Below are positions 1 to 8,167 of a stretch of DNA of 64,000 nt, in pieces. How positions within the stretch are numbered: position 1 is the first letter of the stretch; each line of letters opens with the position of its first letter. The position numbers and the translations under genes are program-made. Source of the DNA: Flavobacterium sp. UBA6135. Its GTDB lineage: Bacteria > Bacteroidota > Bacteroidia > Flavobacteriales > Flavobacteriaceae. The stretch is taken from the NCBI RefSeq assembly GCF_002428305.1, contig NZ_DIVJ01000007.1, positions 20,239 through 84,238 on the forward strand. The letters are read 5' to 3'. The notes beneath the pieces were generated by a model. It made no database searches. It saw only the letters and a list, made by a program, of their open reading frames with translations, and was not told where the DNA came from.

Positions 1-20
1 ATCTATTTTATTTAAAAAAA

Positions 21-41
21 AATCCCGAATTATCGGGATTT
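21..41 (-). terminator. Intrinsic terminator of ettA
   Basis: An 8-bp stem (aatcccga / tcgggatt) with a 4-nt loop is followed, on the minus strand, by a run of T. It lies just past the ettA stop codon. Confidence 0.8.
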
Positions 42-49
42 TAATAAAA

Positions 50-1744
50 TTAATTTCTTACTAATTTTTTATATTTAATACGCTTAGGTGTCACATCTGC
101 ACCTAGACGTTTTCTTTTGTTTTCTTCGTATTCTGTAAAACTTCCTTCAAAGAAATAGACTTGCGAATCACCTTCAAATGCTAAAATATGTGTACAGATT
201 CGGTCCAAAAACCATCGGTCGTGCGAAATAATTACGGCACATCCTGCAAAATTTTCTAATCCTTCTTCAAGAGCACGAAGTGTATTTATATCCAAGTCAT
301 TGGTTGGCTCATCTAAAAGCAACACGTTTCCTTCTTCTTTTAACGTCATGGCTAAATGCAAGCGATTTCTTTCTCCACCTGACAAGGTAGAAACTTTTTT
401 ATTTTGGTCGCTTCCGCCAAAATTAAAACGACTCAAATAAGCTCTCGAATTTACCTGACGACCACCCATCATAATTAACTCTTGACCATCACAAAAATTC
501 TCCCAAATTGATTTATTAACATCAATATTACTGTGTGATTGATCTACATAGGCAATTTTTACAGTATCCCCGGTTGAAAATTCTCCTTTATCCGGATTTT
601 CTTCACCCATAATCATTTTAAAAATGGTTGTTTTTCCGGCACCATTTGGCCCAATAATTCCAACTATTCCGGCTTGTGGCAGTCTGAAATTCAAATCTTC
701 ATAAAGCAATTTATCGCCATAAGCTTTTGCTACGCCCTGGGCTTCAATCACATTGGTTCCCAAACGAGGACCATTTGGAATATATAATTCTAATTTTTCG
801 TCCAACTCTTTTTGATCTTCATTTAAAAGCTTATCATAATTTTGTAAACGAGCTTTTTGTTTGGTTTGACGTCCTTTTGCACCTTGTCTTACCCAATCTA
901 GTTCTCGTTCTAGTGTTTTTCTTCGTTTAGAGGCTACTTTTTCTTCCAATTCCATTCGCTTGGTTTTTTGGTCTAACCAAGATGAATAGTTGCCTTTCCA
1001 AGGAATACCTTCACCTCTATCCAATTCTAAAATCCAACCGGCAACGTTATCTAAGAAGTATCTGTCGTGAGTTACTGCAATAACAGTTCCGGGATATTGT
1101 TGTAAATGTTGTTCTAACCACAAAACAGATTCGGCATCTAAATGGTTAGTTGGCTCATCTAATAACAAAACATCGGGTTGTTGCAATAATAGACGACACA
1201 AAGCAACACGTCTGCGTTCACCTCCTGAAAGCACCTTTATTGGAGTGTCAGGTTCCGGAGTTCGCAAGGCATCCATTGCTACTTCCAACTTATTGTCTAT
1301 TTCCCATGCACCGGCTGCATCAATCTTATCTTGAAGCTCTGCTTGACGGTCCATTAATTTTTGCATCTTATCTGCATCTTCATAAATTTCAGGTAAACCA
1401 AACATGTCATTTAGTTTATTGAATTCATCAAGCAAGGCAATTGTTTCTGCGGCACCTTCTCTAACAATTTCGATTACTGTTTTGGTTTCATCTAAAATTG
1501 GTTCTTGTTCAAGATAACCTACTTTATAACCCGGAGCAAAAACAACATCACCTTGGTAATTTTTATCAACTCCAGCTATGATCTTTAATAATGAAGATTT
1601 ACCGGAACCATTTAAACCAAGGATACCAATTTTAGCTCCATAAAAAAAGCTAAGATAAATATCTTTTAAAACCTGTTTATTTGTACTCGAGTAGGTTTTA
1701 CTCACCCGAGACATTGAAAAAATTACTTTCTTATCGTCTGACAT
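50..1744 (-). CDS. ettA: Energy-dependent translational throttle protein EttA (ABC-F ATPase)
   Basis: Soluble ABC-F protein with two ATPase domains and no membrane segment. Family members bind the ribosomal E site and gate translation according to the ATP/ADP ratio. Domain 1 has Walker A GLNGSGKS (residues 43-50), signature LSGGE (172-176) and Walker B with LLLDEPTNHLD (193-203). An ABC-F linker rich in charged residues follows. Domain 2 repeats the set with GPNGAGKTT, LSGGERNR and LLLDEPTNDLD. The length of 564 aa fits EttA, and the Lys/Arg-rich tail is short. The 60-aa membrane protein lies immediately upstream on the same strand. Another ABC-F subfamily is possible but less likely given the length and the conserved insert between the motifs. 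Confidence 0.93.
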   Translation of the reverse strand: MSDDKKVIFSMSRVSKTYSSTNKQVLKDIYLSFFYGAKIGILGLNGSGKSSLLKIIAGVDKNYQGDVVFAPGYKVGYLEQEPILDETKTVIEIVREGAAETIALLDEFNKLNDMFGLPEIYEDADKMQKLMDRQAELQDKIDAAGAWEIDNKLEVAMDALRTPEPDTPIKVLSGGERRRVALCRLLLQQPDVLLLDEPTNHLDAESVLWLEQHLQQYPGTVIAVTHDRYFLDNVAGWILELDRGEGIPWKGNYSSWLDQKTKRMELEEKVASKRRKTLERELDWVRQGAKGRQTKQKARLQNYDKLLNEDQKELDEKLELYIPNGPRLGTNVIEAQGVAKAYGDKLLYEDLNFRLPQAGIVGIIGPNGAGKTTIFKMIMGEENPDKGEFSTGDTVKIAYVDQSHSNIDVNKSIWENFCDGQELIMMGGRQVNSRAYLSRFNFGGSDQNKKVSTLSGGERNRLHLAMTLKEEGNVLLLDEPTNDLDINTLRALEEGLENFAGCAVIISHDRWFLDRICTHILAFEGDSQVYFFEGSFTEYEENKRKRLGADVTPKRIKYKKLVRN

Positions 1745-1766
1745 ACAATCAATTATTTTATTTTTA

Positions 1767-1949
1767 TTACACTCTTCCTTTTAAAGCATTAAACACCCAT
1801 GCTATGGCTAAAAAACCAATCCCAGTAGCAGCAAAACCCCAACCTGCAACGTCATTATATCGAAATGCTCCCATGCCAATTAACAATAACCCCATCAAAA
1901 TCATTATGAATGTTGCCCAAGCCAAAATTGTATTTTTATTAATTCCCAT
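1767..1949 (-). CDS. CAL67264-type two-helix micro membrane protein
   Basis: A 60-aa protein with two hydrophobic helices (about residues 8-27 and 34-54) and a C-terminal NALKGRV tail. I recognise this pattern from a small conserved flavobacterial membrane protein (CAL67264 family) whose function is unknown. It is 22 nt upstream of ettA on the same strand and may be cotranscribed. The start ATG directly precedes a short polar stretch (GINKN) leading into the first helix, as expected. No catalytic residues are visible. Confidence 0.8.
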   Translation of the reverse strand: MGINKNTILAWATFIMILMGLLLIGMGAFRYNDVAGWGFAATGIGFLAIAWVFNALKGRV

Positions 1950-2023
1950 TTTATAAATTTTAAGGAAGCAAATATCGTGTTTTTAAAGGGTATTGAAAAA
2001 CAAAATCAAAAATTCTAACAATT

Positions 2024-3028
2024 TTAATTAAAAATTTTAATGAGCATTTCTTTCAACAAATCGGCTTCATGCATTTGATTGGCTCCCACACCTTTACTCT
2101 TTGAATCAATGTCTCGAAGCGAGGAAACAATGTTGCTGACTTTTTTCATGGGATAATTTTTTGCTGCCGTGATATATTCTTGTACAAAAAAGGGACTTAC
2201 AGCTAATACTTTTGCTACATTGGCTGCAGATTTATCGTTCAATCCATGGAATTGTAATAGTTTAACAAAAAAAGCAAAAACCTGTCCGGTAGTCAACACC
2301 ATAGGATATTCTTTTTTGTTTTGAGCAAAATGATCTGCAATTTTATAAGCCTGTAAAATAGCTTTGCTACCAATAGCCTTTCGTAGTTCAAACACATTAA
2401 AATCTTTGCTAAATCCAATGTTTTCTTCTATGTGATTCGCAGTAATTGTAGTTCCGACCGGAAGAATAATTTGAAGTTTTTCTAGTTCATTATTGATTTT
2501 ATTCAAATCTGTTCCCAAAAATTCAACCAACATTTCTGAAGCTTTTGGTTCAATTGCATAGCCTTTTCCTTTTAAAATTCTAACTATCCATGTTCCCACT
2601 TGGTTGTCATATAGTTTTTTGCTTTCAAACAACAATCCGTTTTTTTGTAACGATTTTGCAAGCGATTTTCTTTTGTCTAAGGTTTTGTATTTGTATGCAA
2701 AAACCAAAATAGTTGTAGGTTGTGGGTTTTCAACATAAGACGAAAGATCATCAATAGTTCTGCTTAAATCTTGAGCTTCTTTTACTATTATAACTTGATA
2801 ATCAGCCATCATCGGATAGCGTTTTGCATTTGAAATAATATCTTGAACAGAAATATCTCTACCATATAAAACCATCTGGTTAAAGCCTCTTTCTTCTTCA
2901 GACAGAATAGAGCTTTCAATGAATTCAGAAATTTTATCAATATAATAAGGTTCTTCACCCATTAAAAAATAAACAGGCTTGAATTTTTTTTGTTTTATAT
3001 CATTGATGATACCAATAACTTCATCCAT
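2024..3028 (-). CDS. holA: DNA polymerase III delta subunit
   Basis: Delta is the clamp-opening subunit of the replicative clamp loader. The 334-aa protein has the HolA pattern: an N-terminal FMGEEPYYIDKI motif where a P-loop would lie in related AAA+ proteins (delta is catalytically inactive). The middle reads LVFAYKYKTLDKRKSLAKSL, and the C-terminal helical domain contributes clamp-loader contacts. It is divergent from the HsdR_N-type gene, with 65 nt between the two start codons. This adjacency is one I associate with Flavobacteriia. Length and motifs are normal. Confidence 0.9.
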   Translation of the reverse strand: MDEVIGIINDIKQKKFKPVYFLMGEEPYYIDKISEFIESSILSEEERGFNQMVLYGRDISVQDIISNAKRYPMMADYQVIIVKEAQDLSRTIDDLSSYVENPQPTTILVFAYKYKTLDKRKSLAKSLQKNGLLFESKKLYDNQVGTWIVRILKGKGYAIEPKASEMLVEFLGTDLNKINNELEKLQIILPVGTTITANHIEENIGFSKDFNVFELRKAIGSKAILQAYKIADHFAQNKKEYPMVLTTGQVFAFFVKLLQFHGLNDKSAANVAKVLAVSPFFVQEYITAAKNYPMKKVSNIVSSLRDIDSKSKGVGANQMHEADLLKEMLIKIFN

Positions 3029-3093
3029 AGTAAATTTGTGTAAGCTGTTATTATAGTTTTCTCATTTTGGCATAAACTATTTATATTTACACC

Positions 3094-3552
3094 ATGCAAA
3101 AACTCAATTTCCCGGTGTTTAACTTCCGATTCAAAAATAGTGAAAATAAAGTCGCTATCTTTGATGAAATTCGTAAAAAATTTGTGCTGCTCACACCTGA
3201 AGAATGGGTCAGACAACATGTTGTGCATTATTTAATTAGTGTAAAAAAGCATCCCAAAACATTAATTAATGTAGAAAAAAAAGTACTTCAGAACGGAATT
3301 AGTAAACGATATGATGTAGTAGCTTTTCGCCCGGATGGCAGTATCTATCTGGTTATTGAATGCAAAGCACCCGAGGTAAAACTGACTCAAAAAGTGTTTG
3401 ATCAATTGGCTCAATATAATTTTATTTTAAACGCTACTTATTTAATGGTTACAAATGGTTTGAATCATTATTTTTGTGAAATAAATGTGGAACAATCCAA
3501 TTATAATTTTTTAACCGATATTCCTGAACTTAATTTAAATCAATTTGAATAA
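3094..3552 (+). CDS. Orphan HsdR N-terminal-type PD-(D/E)XK domain protein
   Basis: A 152-aa stand-alone protein resembling the N-terminal nuclease domain of type I restriction subunit HsdR. A plausible PD-(D/E)XK core is visible: Asp74 in KRYDVVAF, then the beta-strand YLVIECKAP giving Glu89-Cys-Lys91, and a Gln in FDQLAQYN that matches motif QxxxY. No HsdR helicase, HsdM or HsdS gene is nearby, so this is not a restriction system. Its partner genes are holA (divergent) and a glycosyltransferase that overlaps its stop by 8 nt. Similar orphan proteins are widespread in Bacteroidota and of unknown function. A DNA repair or processing role is only inference from holA. Confidence 0.8.
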   Translation: MQKLNFPVFNFRFKNSENKVAIFDEIRKKFVLLTPEEWVRQHVVHYLISVKKHPKTLINVEKKVLQNGISKRYDVVAFRPDGSIYLVIECKAPEVKLTQKVFDQLAQYNFILNATYLMVTNGLNHYFCEINVEQSNYNFLTDIPELNLNQFE

Positions 3553-4555
3553 TTTATCAAAAAATAAAATAGCCATTGTCATTTTAAATTGGAATGGTGT
3601 TTCGCTTCTTGAAAAATTTTTACCATCTATTGTAAACTATTCTGATAATGCTACTATTTATGTGGTAGATAATAATTCAACCGATACTTCTGTTTCGTTT
3701 CTACAGGAATATTTTCCAACAGTTACACTAATTCAAAACCAAGAGAATTATGGTTTTGCAGGAGGCTATACTGTCGCTTTACAACAAGTTCAGGAAGAAA
3801 TTTATGCTTTAGTAAATTCTGATATTGAAGTAACCGAAAATTGGTTACAACCCATTATTGAACTTTTTGATAATGAACCTGAAACAGCTATCATTCAACC
3901 AAAAATTTTAGATTATAAAAACAAAGATTATTTTGAATATGCCGGAGCCGGCGGTGGTTTTATAGATAAATTTGGTTATCCGTTTTGTCGTGGTAGAATT
4001 TTTACTACAATCGAAAAAGACAACAAGCAATACGATGACACCACAACGGTTTTTTGGGCTTCAGGGGCTTGTTTTTTTGTTAGAAAATCTGTTTTTCAAG
4101 AACTTGGTGGATTTGATACCGATTTTTTTGCACATCAGGAAGAAATAGATTTGTGTTGGCGAGCTTTTAACGCCAATTATACCATTAAATATTGTGGTAA
4201 ATCAACAGTATTTCATCTGGGTGGTGCTACTCTGGAGGCCAGTAATCCAAAAAAAACATATTTAAATTTTAGAAATTCATTGTTGATGTTGGTTAAAAAT
4301 TTACCAGCAAAACTAGTTTTTCAAATTGTCATTTTTAGATTGATTTTGGATGGTATTGCCGGAGTTCGTTTTTTATTTTTAGGTAATTTTCAGCATTTTA
4401 TGGCTATTTTAAAAGCACACTTTTCATTTTATGTTATGCTTCCCAAAATTTCAAGAAAGAGAGTTAAAGTTATTCCAAAAAAATACTTTTCAGTTTCAAG
4501 TATAGTTTTAGACTATTATTGGGCAAAAAAACACCATTTTAAAGACTTATTTTAA
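3545..4555 (+). CDS. Family 2 glycosyltransferase
   Basis: A 336-aa GT2 (GT-A fold) enzyme that transfers a sugar from a nucleotide-sugar donor to a glycan acceptor; the substrate cannot be told. Visible motifs are VILNWNG at the N terminus, the donor-binding VVDNNSTDTS, the metal-binding NSDIEV (DXD-like) and GGFDTDFFAHQEEIDLCWRA, typical of rhamnosyltransferase-like GT2 enzymes. A hydrophobic segment near residues 248-275 may hold it at the membrane. The start is TTG at 3545, inside the previous gene; it is chosen because the first beta-strand KIAIVILNWNG follows within ten residues and no ATG is available. Confidence 0.88.
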   Translation: MNNLSKNKIAIVILNWNGVSLLEKFLPSIVNYSDNATIYVVDNNSTDTSVSFLQEYFPTVTLIQNQENYGFAGGYTVALQQVQEEIYALVNSDIEVTENWLQPIIELFDNEPETAIIQPKILDYKNKDYFEYAGAGGGFIDKFGYPFCRGRIFTTIEKDNKQYDDTTTVFWASGACFFVRKSVFQELGGFDTDFFAHQEEIDLCWRAFNANYTIKYCGKSTVFHLGGATLEASNPKKTYLNFRNSLLMLVKNLPAKLVFQIVIFRLILDGIAGVRFLFLGNFQHFMAILKAHFSFYVMLPKISRKRVKVIPKKYFSVSSIVLDYYWAKKHHFKDLF

Positions 4556-4572
4556 TATATTTTTATCACTAA

Positions 4573-4607
4573 TTTGGTATAGTCTTTGCTAATAATCCTT
4601 AAATTTG
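4573..4607 (+). promoter_or_regulatory. Bacteroidota-type promoter of the OmpA lipoprotein
   Basis: TTTG at 4573-4576 and TAAATTTG at 4600-4607, 23 bp apart, match the -33/-7 elements of Bacteroidota promoters. The box lies 20 bp before the ATG at 4628. This argues against the longer TTG-initiated frame starting at 4586, which would begin upstream of the transcript. Confidence 0.6.
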
Positions 4608-4627
4608 TAAAACAAAATACATCACCA

Positions 4628-5464
4628 ATGAAAAGACTGATTTTATTCGTTTCAATTGCTGCCATGACGCTAGGATCATGTGGCACAAAAAAGAAAATTG
4701 CTGAATTAGAAGCAAAAAACAAAGAGTGTCAAGATTTATTGAACTCTACTACAGTTAAATTGAATTTATGTTTGTCTGAAAAAGACATAATTTCAAATCA
4801 ACTTGCCGATTTAAAGAAAACCAATTCTGATTTAATCAGTAATGTTGGAAACATCACTTTATTATCTGCTAAAGGTGCTGAAAACCTTGAAAAATCTTTA
4901 GAAAGTTTAAAAGAAAAAGATTTAAAAATCTCAAGACTTCAAGATGCATTAACACGTAAAGACAGTGTGACATTGGCATTGGTAACAAGTTTAAAGGGTG
5001 CTGTAGGAATAAGCGATCCAGACATTGAAATCAATGTTGAAAAAGGAGTTGTAATGATTTCTATTGCTGACAAATTATTATTCAAATCCGGAAGTTATGA
5101 AATTAGCGACCGAGCAAAAGAAATTTTAGGAAAAGTTGCAAAAGTTGTAAATGACAAACCTGATTTTGAATGTATGGTAGAAAGTCATACTGACAACGTT
5201 CCTTACCGAAATGGTGTTTTGTTAGACAACTGGGATTTAAGTGCAAAACGTGCTACTGCTGTGGTTCGAGTATTAACTAATGACCACAAAGTAAATCCAA
5301 AACAGATGATTGCAGCAGGAAGAGGTGAATTTCAACCTTTAGTTGCAAACAATACGGTTGAAAATCGTGCGGCAAACAGAAGAACAAGAATTATTGTGAT
5401 GCCAAAAATTGATCAGTTTTATGACATGATTGAAAAAGAAATGAAAAAACAAACAGGTAAATAA
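4628..5464 (+). CDS. OmpA-family peptidoglycan-binding lipoprotein
   Basis: A 278-aa protein that tethers the outer membrane to peptidoglycan. The ATG at 4628 gives a lipoprotein signal ending in LGSC (Cys18). A coiled-coil-like region of Leu/Lys/Glu heptads (about residues 22-115, e.g. LEAKNKECQDLL) follows, then the OmpA C-terminal domain with VESHTDNVPYR and NRRTRIIV. An open frame extends 14 codons upstream but starts with TTG before the likely promoter. The gene is monocistronic, with a terminator immediately after it. It lacks the beta-barrel of true OmpA. Confidence 0.88.
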   Translation: MKRLILFVSIAAMTLGSCGTKKKIAELEAKNKECQDLLNSTTVKLNLCLSEKDIISNQLADLKKTNSDLISNVGNITLLSAKGAENLEKSLESLKEKDLKISRLQDALTRKDSVTLALVTSLKGAVGISDPDIEINVEKGVVMISIADKLLFKSGSYEISDRAKEILGKVAKVVNDKPDFECMVESHTDNVPYRNGVLLDNWDLSAKRATAVVRVLTNDHKVNPKQMIAAGRGEFQPLVANNTVENRAANRRTRIIVMPKIDQFYDMIEKEMKKQTGK

Positions 5465-5482
5465 TCCGGTTAATTTATATAG

Positions 5483-5508
5483 AAAACGCCTCTTAATTGA
5501 GGCGTTTT
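5483..5508. terminator. Bidirectional terminator
   Basis: A 10-bp perfect stem aaaacgcctc / gaggcgtttt around a 6-nt loop lies between the convergent OmpA and Sua5 genes. A-rich and T-rich flanks make it usable from both sides. Confidence 0.85.
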
Positions 5509-5512
5509 TATT

Positions 5513-6133
5513 TTATAATATATCAAGACTTCCTTTACCTTCTCGGATAACTTCGGGTTCTGCTTCTGATAAATCAATAACTGTGGAAGGTTGGTTGTCA
5601 CCATAACCACCATCAATAATCAAGTCAACTAAAAACTGCCATTTTTCAAAAATCAATTCTGGATCTGTTGAATACTCTAAAACTTCATCGTCATCATGAA
5701 TAGAGGTGGAAACAATTGGATTACCTAATTGACGGACAATTTCCAAGGTTATAGCATTATCCGGAACACGAATTCCTACTGTTTTCTTTTTCTTAAATTC
5801 TTTGGGTAAATTATTATTTCCAGGCAAAATAAAAGTATAAGGTCCGGGCAAAGCTCGTTTTAAAATTTTAAATGTGGCCGTATCAATTTGTCTGACATAA
5901 TCGGAGAGATTACTCAAATCATGACAAACAAATGAAAAATTAGCCTTTTCAAGTTTGATTCCTTTAATTTTGGCAATGCGTTCTAAAGCTTTGGTGTTGG
6001 TAATATCACAACCCAATCCATAAACAGTGTCAGTGGGATAAATGATAAGTCCACCGTCTTTTAAGACTTTAATAACTTTTGCTATTTCTTTAGGATTCGG
6101 ATTCTCAGGATATAATTTTATAAAACTGGCCAT
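5513..6133 (-). CDS. L-threonylcarbamoyladenylate synthase (Sua5/YciO/YrdC family)
   Basis: A 206-aa single-domain YrdC-fold protein. Family members make threonylcarbamoyl-AMP from Thr, bicarbonate and ATP, the first step of tRNA t6A synthesis; TsaD, the next enzyme, is encoded at 13875. Visible features are YPTDTVYGLGCD near residue 34, KRALPGPYTFIL and the nucleotide-site GIRVPDN followed by IVSTSIH. The C-terminal Sua5 domain is absent, so it is a short TsaC/YciO-like version. YciO-type paralogs cannot be excluded by eye. Confidence 0.85.
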   Translation of the reverse strand: MASFIKLYPENPNPKEIAKVIKVLKDGGLIIYPTDTVYGLGCDITNTKALERIAKIKGIKLEKANFSFVCHDLSNLSDYVRQIDTATFKILKRALPGPYTFILPGNNNLPKEFKKKKTVGIRVPDNAITLEIVRQLGNPIVSTSIHDDDEVLEYSTDPELIFEKWQFLVDLIIDGGYGDNQPSTVIDLSEAEPEVIREGKGSLDIL

Positions 6134-6183
6134 AATAATAAATTCTCCCGTAAAAATACATCAGAAAAAACTTTTAAACCAAA

Positions 6184-6211
6184 AAAAACCGAAGTAGTTA
6201 AAACTTCGGTT
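6184..6211 (-). terminator. Intrinsic terminator of the BadF-type kinase gene
   Basis: The stem aaccgaag / cttcggtt is followed on the minus strand by eight or more T residues, just past the stop at 6218. Confidence 0.75.
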
Positions 6212-6217
6212 ACTTTA

Positions 6218-7069
6218 TTAATTATTTAAAATATGATAAGCTATCAAACCATCAATAGGTCTTCGTAGAACATTGCCAAGTTGAATGCCATGTTGGGTTA
6301 AAACTTCTTGTAGTTCGTCTTTGAGATAAAAGGCAATGGAACCCACAAAATGAACAGGAACCGTTTGATAATTATCAAATTGTTTGATATAATTTTCAAC
6401 AAAATCATCCAATTCCATATTGATGTATTTTTTACAAAAATCAGCCTCTTTATGTTTGATTAAAAACTTAGCAAAAGTTGCCAAATAAGCATTTGGATTG
6501 GGTTCTTTGTATAAATTGTTTTTTATGTAATCCGGATCAAGATTGTATTCTTCTTCAAACTCTTTCTTCAAATCATCCGGCATTTTATTGAAACTATAGC
6601 CTCTCAACAAATGGCGACCAAAGCGATTGCCACTACAATCATCCATACAAATATATCCTAACGATTGTACTTTTTGATGAAGTACTTTACCATCAAAGTA
6701 ACTACAATTGGAGCCTGTTCCAAGAATGCAAACAATGGCTTCTTGATTTTTTGGGGTTGTGGCATAAACCGCAGCATAAGTATCTTCATGAACCACTACA
6801 TTTGCATTGCTAAAATAACCTTGAAAAACTTCAGTTAAAAAATTTTTCATTCTATCTGTCCCGCAACCTGCTCCATAAAAAAATAAATGAGTAGCTTTAT
6901 TTTTATTATGAGAAATATCAAACTTATCATTCAATCGTTCAATAATTTCATCTTTTGATAATACTTCAGGATTCAAACCTAAAGATTGTGTGGTGAACAA
7001 AACTTTGCCATTGTCATCAATGGCAATCCAATCGGCTTTTGTTGAGCCACTATCTACTAATAGTTTCAT
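6218..7069 (-). CDS. BadF/BadG-type sugar kinase (N-acetylglucosamine kinase-like)
   Basis: A 283-aa ASKHA-fold ATPase. The N-terminal phosphate-1 loop LLVDSGSTKADW and the second phosphate motif ILGTGSNCSYF (about residues 115-125) identify the BadF/BcrA/NAGK group, whose sugar-kinase members phosphorylate N-acetylglucosamine or related amino sugars. The conserved CMDDCSGNRFGRHLLR resembles NAGK relatives used for cell-wall sugar salvage. It follows gapA-pfkA on the same strand but a terminator separates them, so it may have its own promoter. The substrate is an inference. Confidence 0.78.
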   Translation of the reverse strand: MKLLVDSGSTKADWIAIDDNGKVLFTTQSLGLNPEVLSKDEIIERLNDKFDISHNKNKATHLFFYGAGCGTDRMKNFLTEVFQGYFSNANVVVHEDTYAAVYATTPKNQEAIVCILGTGSNCSYFDGKVLHQKVQSLGYICMDDCSGNRFGRHLLRGYSFNKMPDDLKKEFEEEYNLDPDYIKNNLYKEPNPNAYLATFAKFLIKHKEADFCKKYINMELDDFVENYIKQFDNYQTVPVHFVGSIAFYLKDELQEVLTQHGIQLGNVLRRPIDGLIAYHILNN

Positions 7070-7093
7070 AATTTGGTTTGTTTGTATAAAAAA

Positions 7094-7122
7094 AGTCCTG
7101 TCAGGTTAGTGCTAACAGGACT
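7094..7122 (-). terminator. Terminator after gapA
   Basis: The stem agtcctgt / acaggact encloses a smaller gttag / ctaac stem. A T-rich run follows on the minus strand, 11 nt past the gapA stop. Confidence 0.75.
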
Positions 7123-7133
7123 ATTTGTAACTA

Positions 7134-8135
7134 TTAAAGTTTAGCAATATGTAATGATAAATCAACTAATTTACTTGAATAACCATATTCATTATCATAC
7201 CAAGAAACTAATTTGAAGAAAGTGCTGTTTAAACCAATTCCGGCTTTTGCATCAATAATTGAAGTTCTTGGATCGGAGATGAAGTCTTGAGACACCACAT
7301 CATCTTCTGTGAATCCTAAAACACCTTTCATTGAAGTTTCTGAAGCAGTTTTTAAAACTTTCATAATTTCTTCATATGAAGTTTCTTTTGCCACCTTAAC
7401 CGTTAAATCTACAACAGAAACATCTGCAGTTGGAACACGCATTGACATTCCTGTTAATTTTCCGTTTAATTCAGGAATAACTTTACCTACAGCTTTAGCG
7501 GCACCGGTTGAAGCCGGAATGATATTTAATAAAGCGGCTCTTCCACCTCTATAATCTTTTTTAGAAGGACCGTCAACTGTTAATTGGGTAGCTGTTGTAG
7601 CATGAATAGTTGTCATTAAACCTTCAACAATTCCAAAATTATCATGAATCACTTTTGCTAATGGAGCCAAACAATTGGTTGTACAAGATGCATTTGAAAC
7701 AATAGTATCAGCTGCAGTAATTTTTTCGTGATTTACACCCATAACAAACATTGGTGCATCGGCAGATGGTGCAGAAATTACCACTTTTTTAGCTCCACCT
7801 TTGATATGAGAATTTGCCGTTTCAAGTGTGGTGAAAATACCGGTACATTCTGCAACGATATCCACACCAACTTCGTCCCATTTTAAAACAGAAGGATCTC
7901 TTTCTGCAGATACACGAATTTTCTTTCCGTTAACAAACAATTCACCATTTGTCACTTCAACTGTTCCATTAAATCTTCCGTGTACTGAATCGTATTTTAA
8001 TAAGTAAGCTAAGTGTTCTACATCTAATAAATCATTGATAGCTACTACTTCAATATTATCTCTGTTGATTGTTTCTCTAAAAACAATTCTTCCAATTCTA
8101 CCAAATCCGTTAATTCCTAATTTTACTTTTGACAT
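7134..8135 (-). CDS. gapA: Type I glyceraldehyde-3-phosphate dehydrogenase
   Basis: Glycolytic enzyme converting glyceraldehyde 3-phosphate, phosphate and NAD+ to 1,3-bisphosphoglycerate in the cytoplasm. The NAD-binding fold starts with INGFGRIGR. The active-site signature ASCTTNCLAP places the catalytic Cys at residue 151, and the C-terminal SWYDNEYGYSSKLVDL is intact. The 333-aa length is normal. It lies 32 nt downstream of pfkA, so the two probably form a glycolytic operon. Confidence 0.97.
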   Translation of the reverse strand: MSKVKLGINGFGRIGRIVFRETINRDNIEVVAINDLLDVEHLAYLLKYDSVHGRFNGTVEVTNGELFVNGKKIRVSAERDPSVLKWDEVGVDIVAECTGIFTTLETANSHIKGGAKKVVISAPSADAPMFVMGVNHEKITAADTIVSNASCTTNCLAPLAKVIHDNFGIVEGLMTTIHATTATQLTVDGPSKKDYRGGRAALLNIIPASTGAAKAVGKVIPELNGKLTGMSMRVPTADVSVVDLTVKVAKETSYEEIMKVLKTASETSMKGVLGFTEDDVVSQDFISDPRTSIIDAKAGIGLNSTFFKLVSWYDNEYGYSSKLVDLSLHIAKL

Positions 8136-8167
8136 GATTTTTATATTAATTTTTATACTTAATTTTT

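Noticed and set aside
727..1422. Plus-strand open frames inside ettA and similar shadows in gapA, pfkA, priA, icd, uvrB and typA
   Set aside because: They lie opposite conserved coding sequence, have no family motifs and are low-complexity shadows.
3094..3552. A type I restriction-modification system
   Set aside because: Only the HsdR N-terminal-type domain is present; no helicase, HsdM or HsdS gene is near.
4586..4627. A longer OmpA lipoprotein starting at TTG 4586
   Set aside because: It would start before the likely -7 box (4600-4607) and would hide the lipoprotein signal; ATG 4628 fits both.
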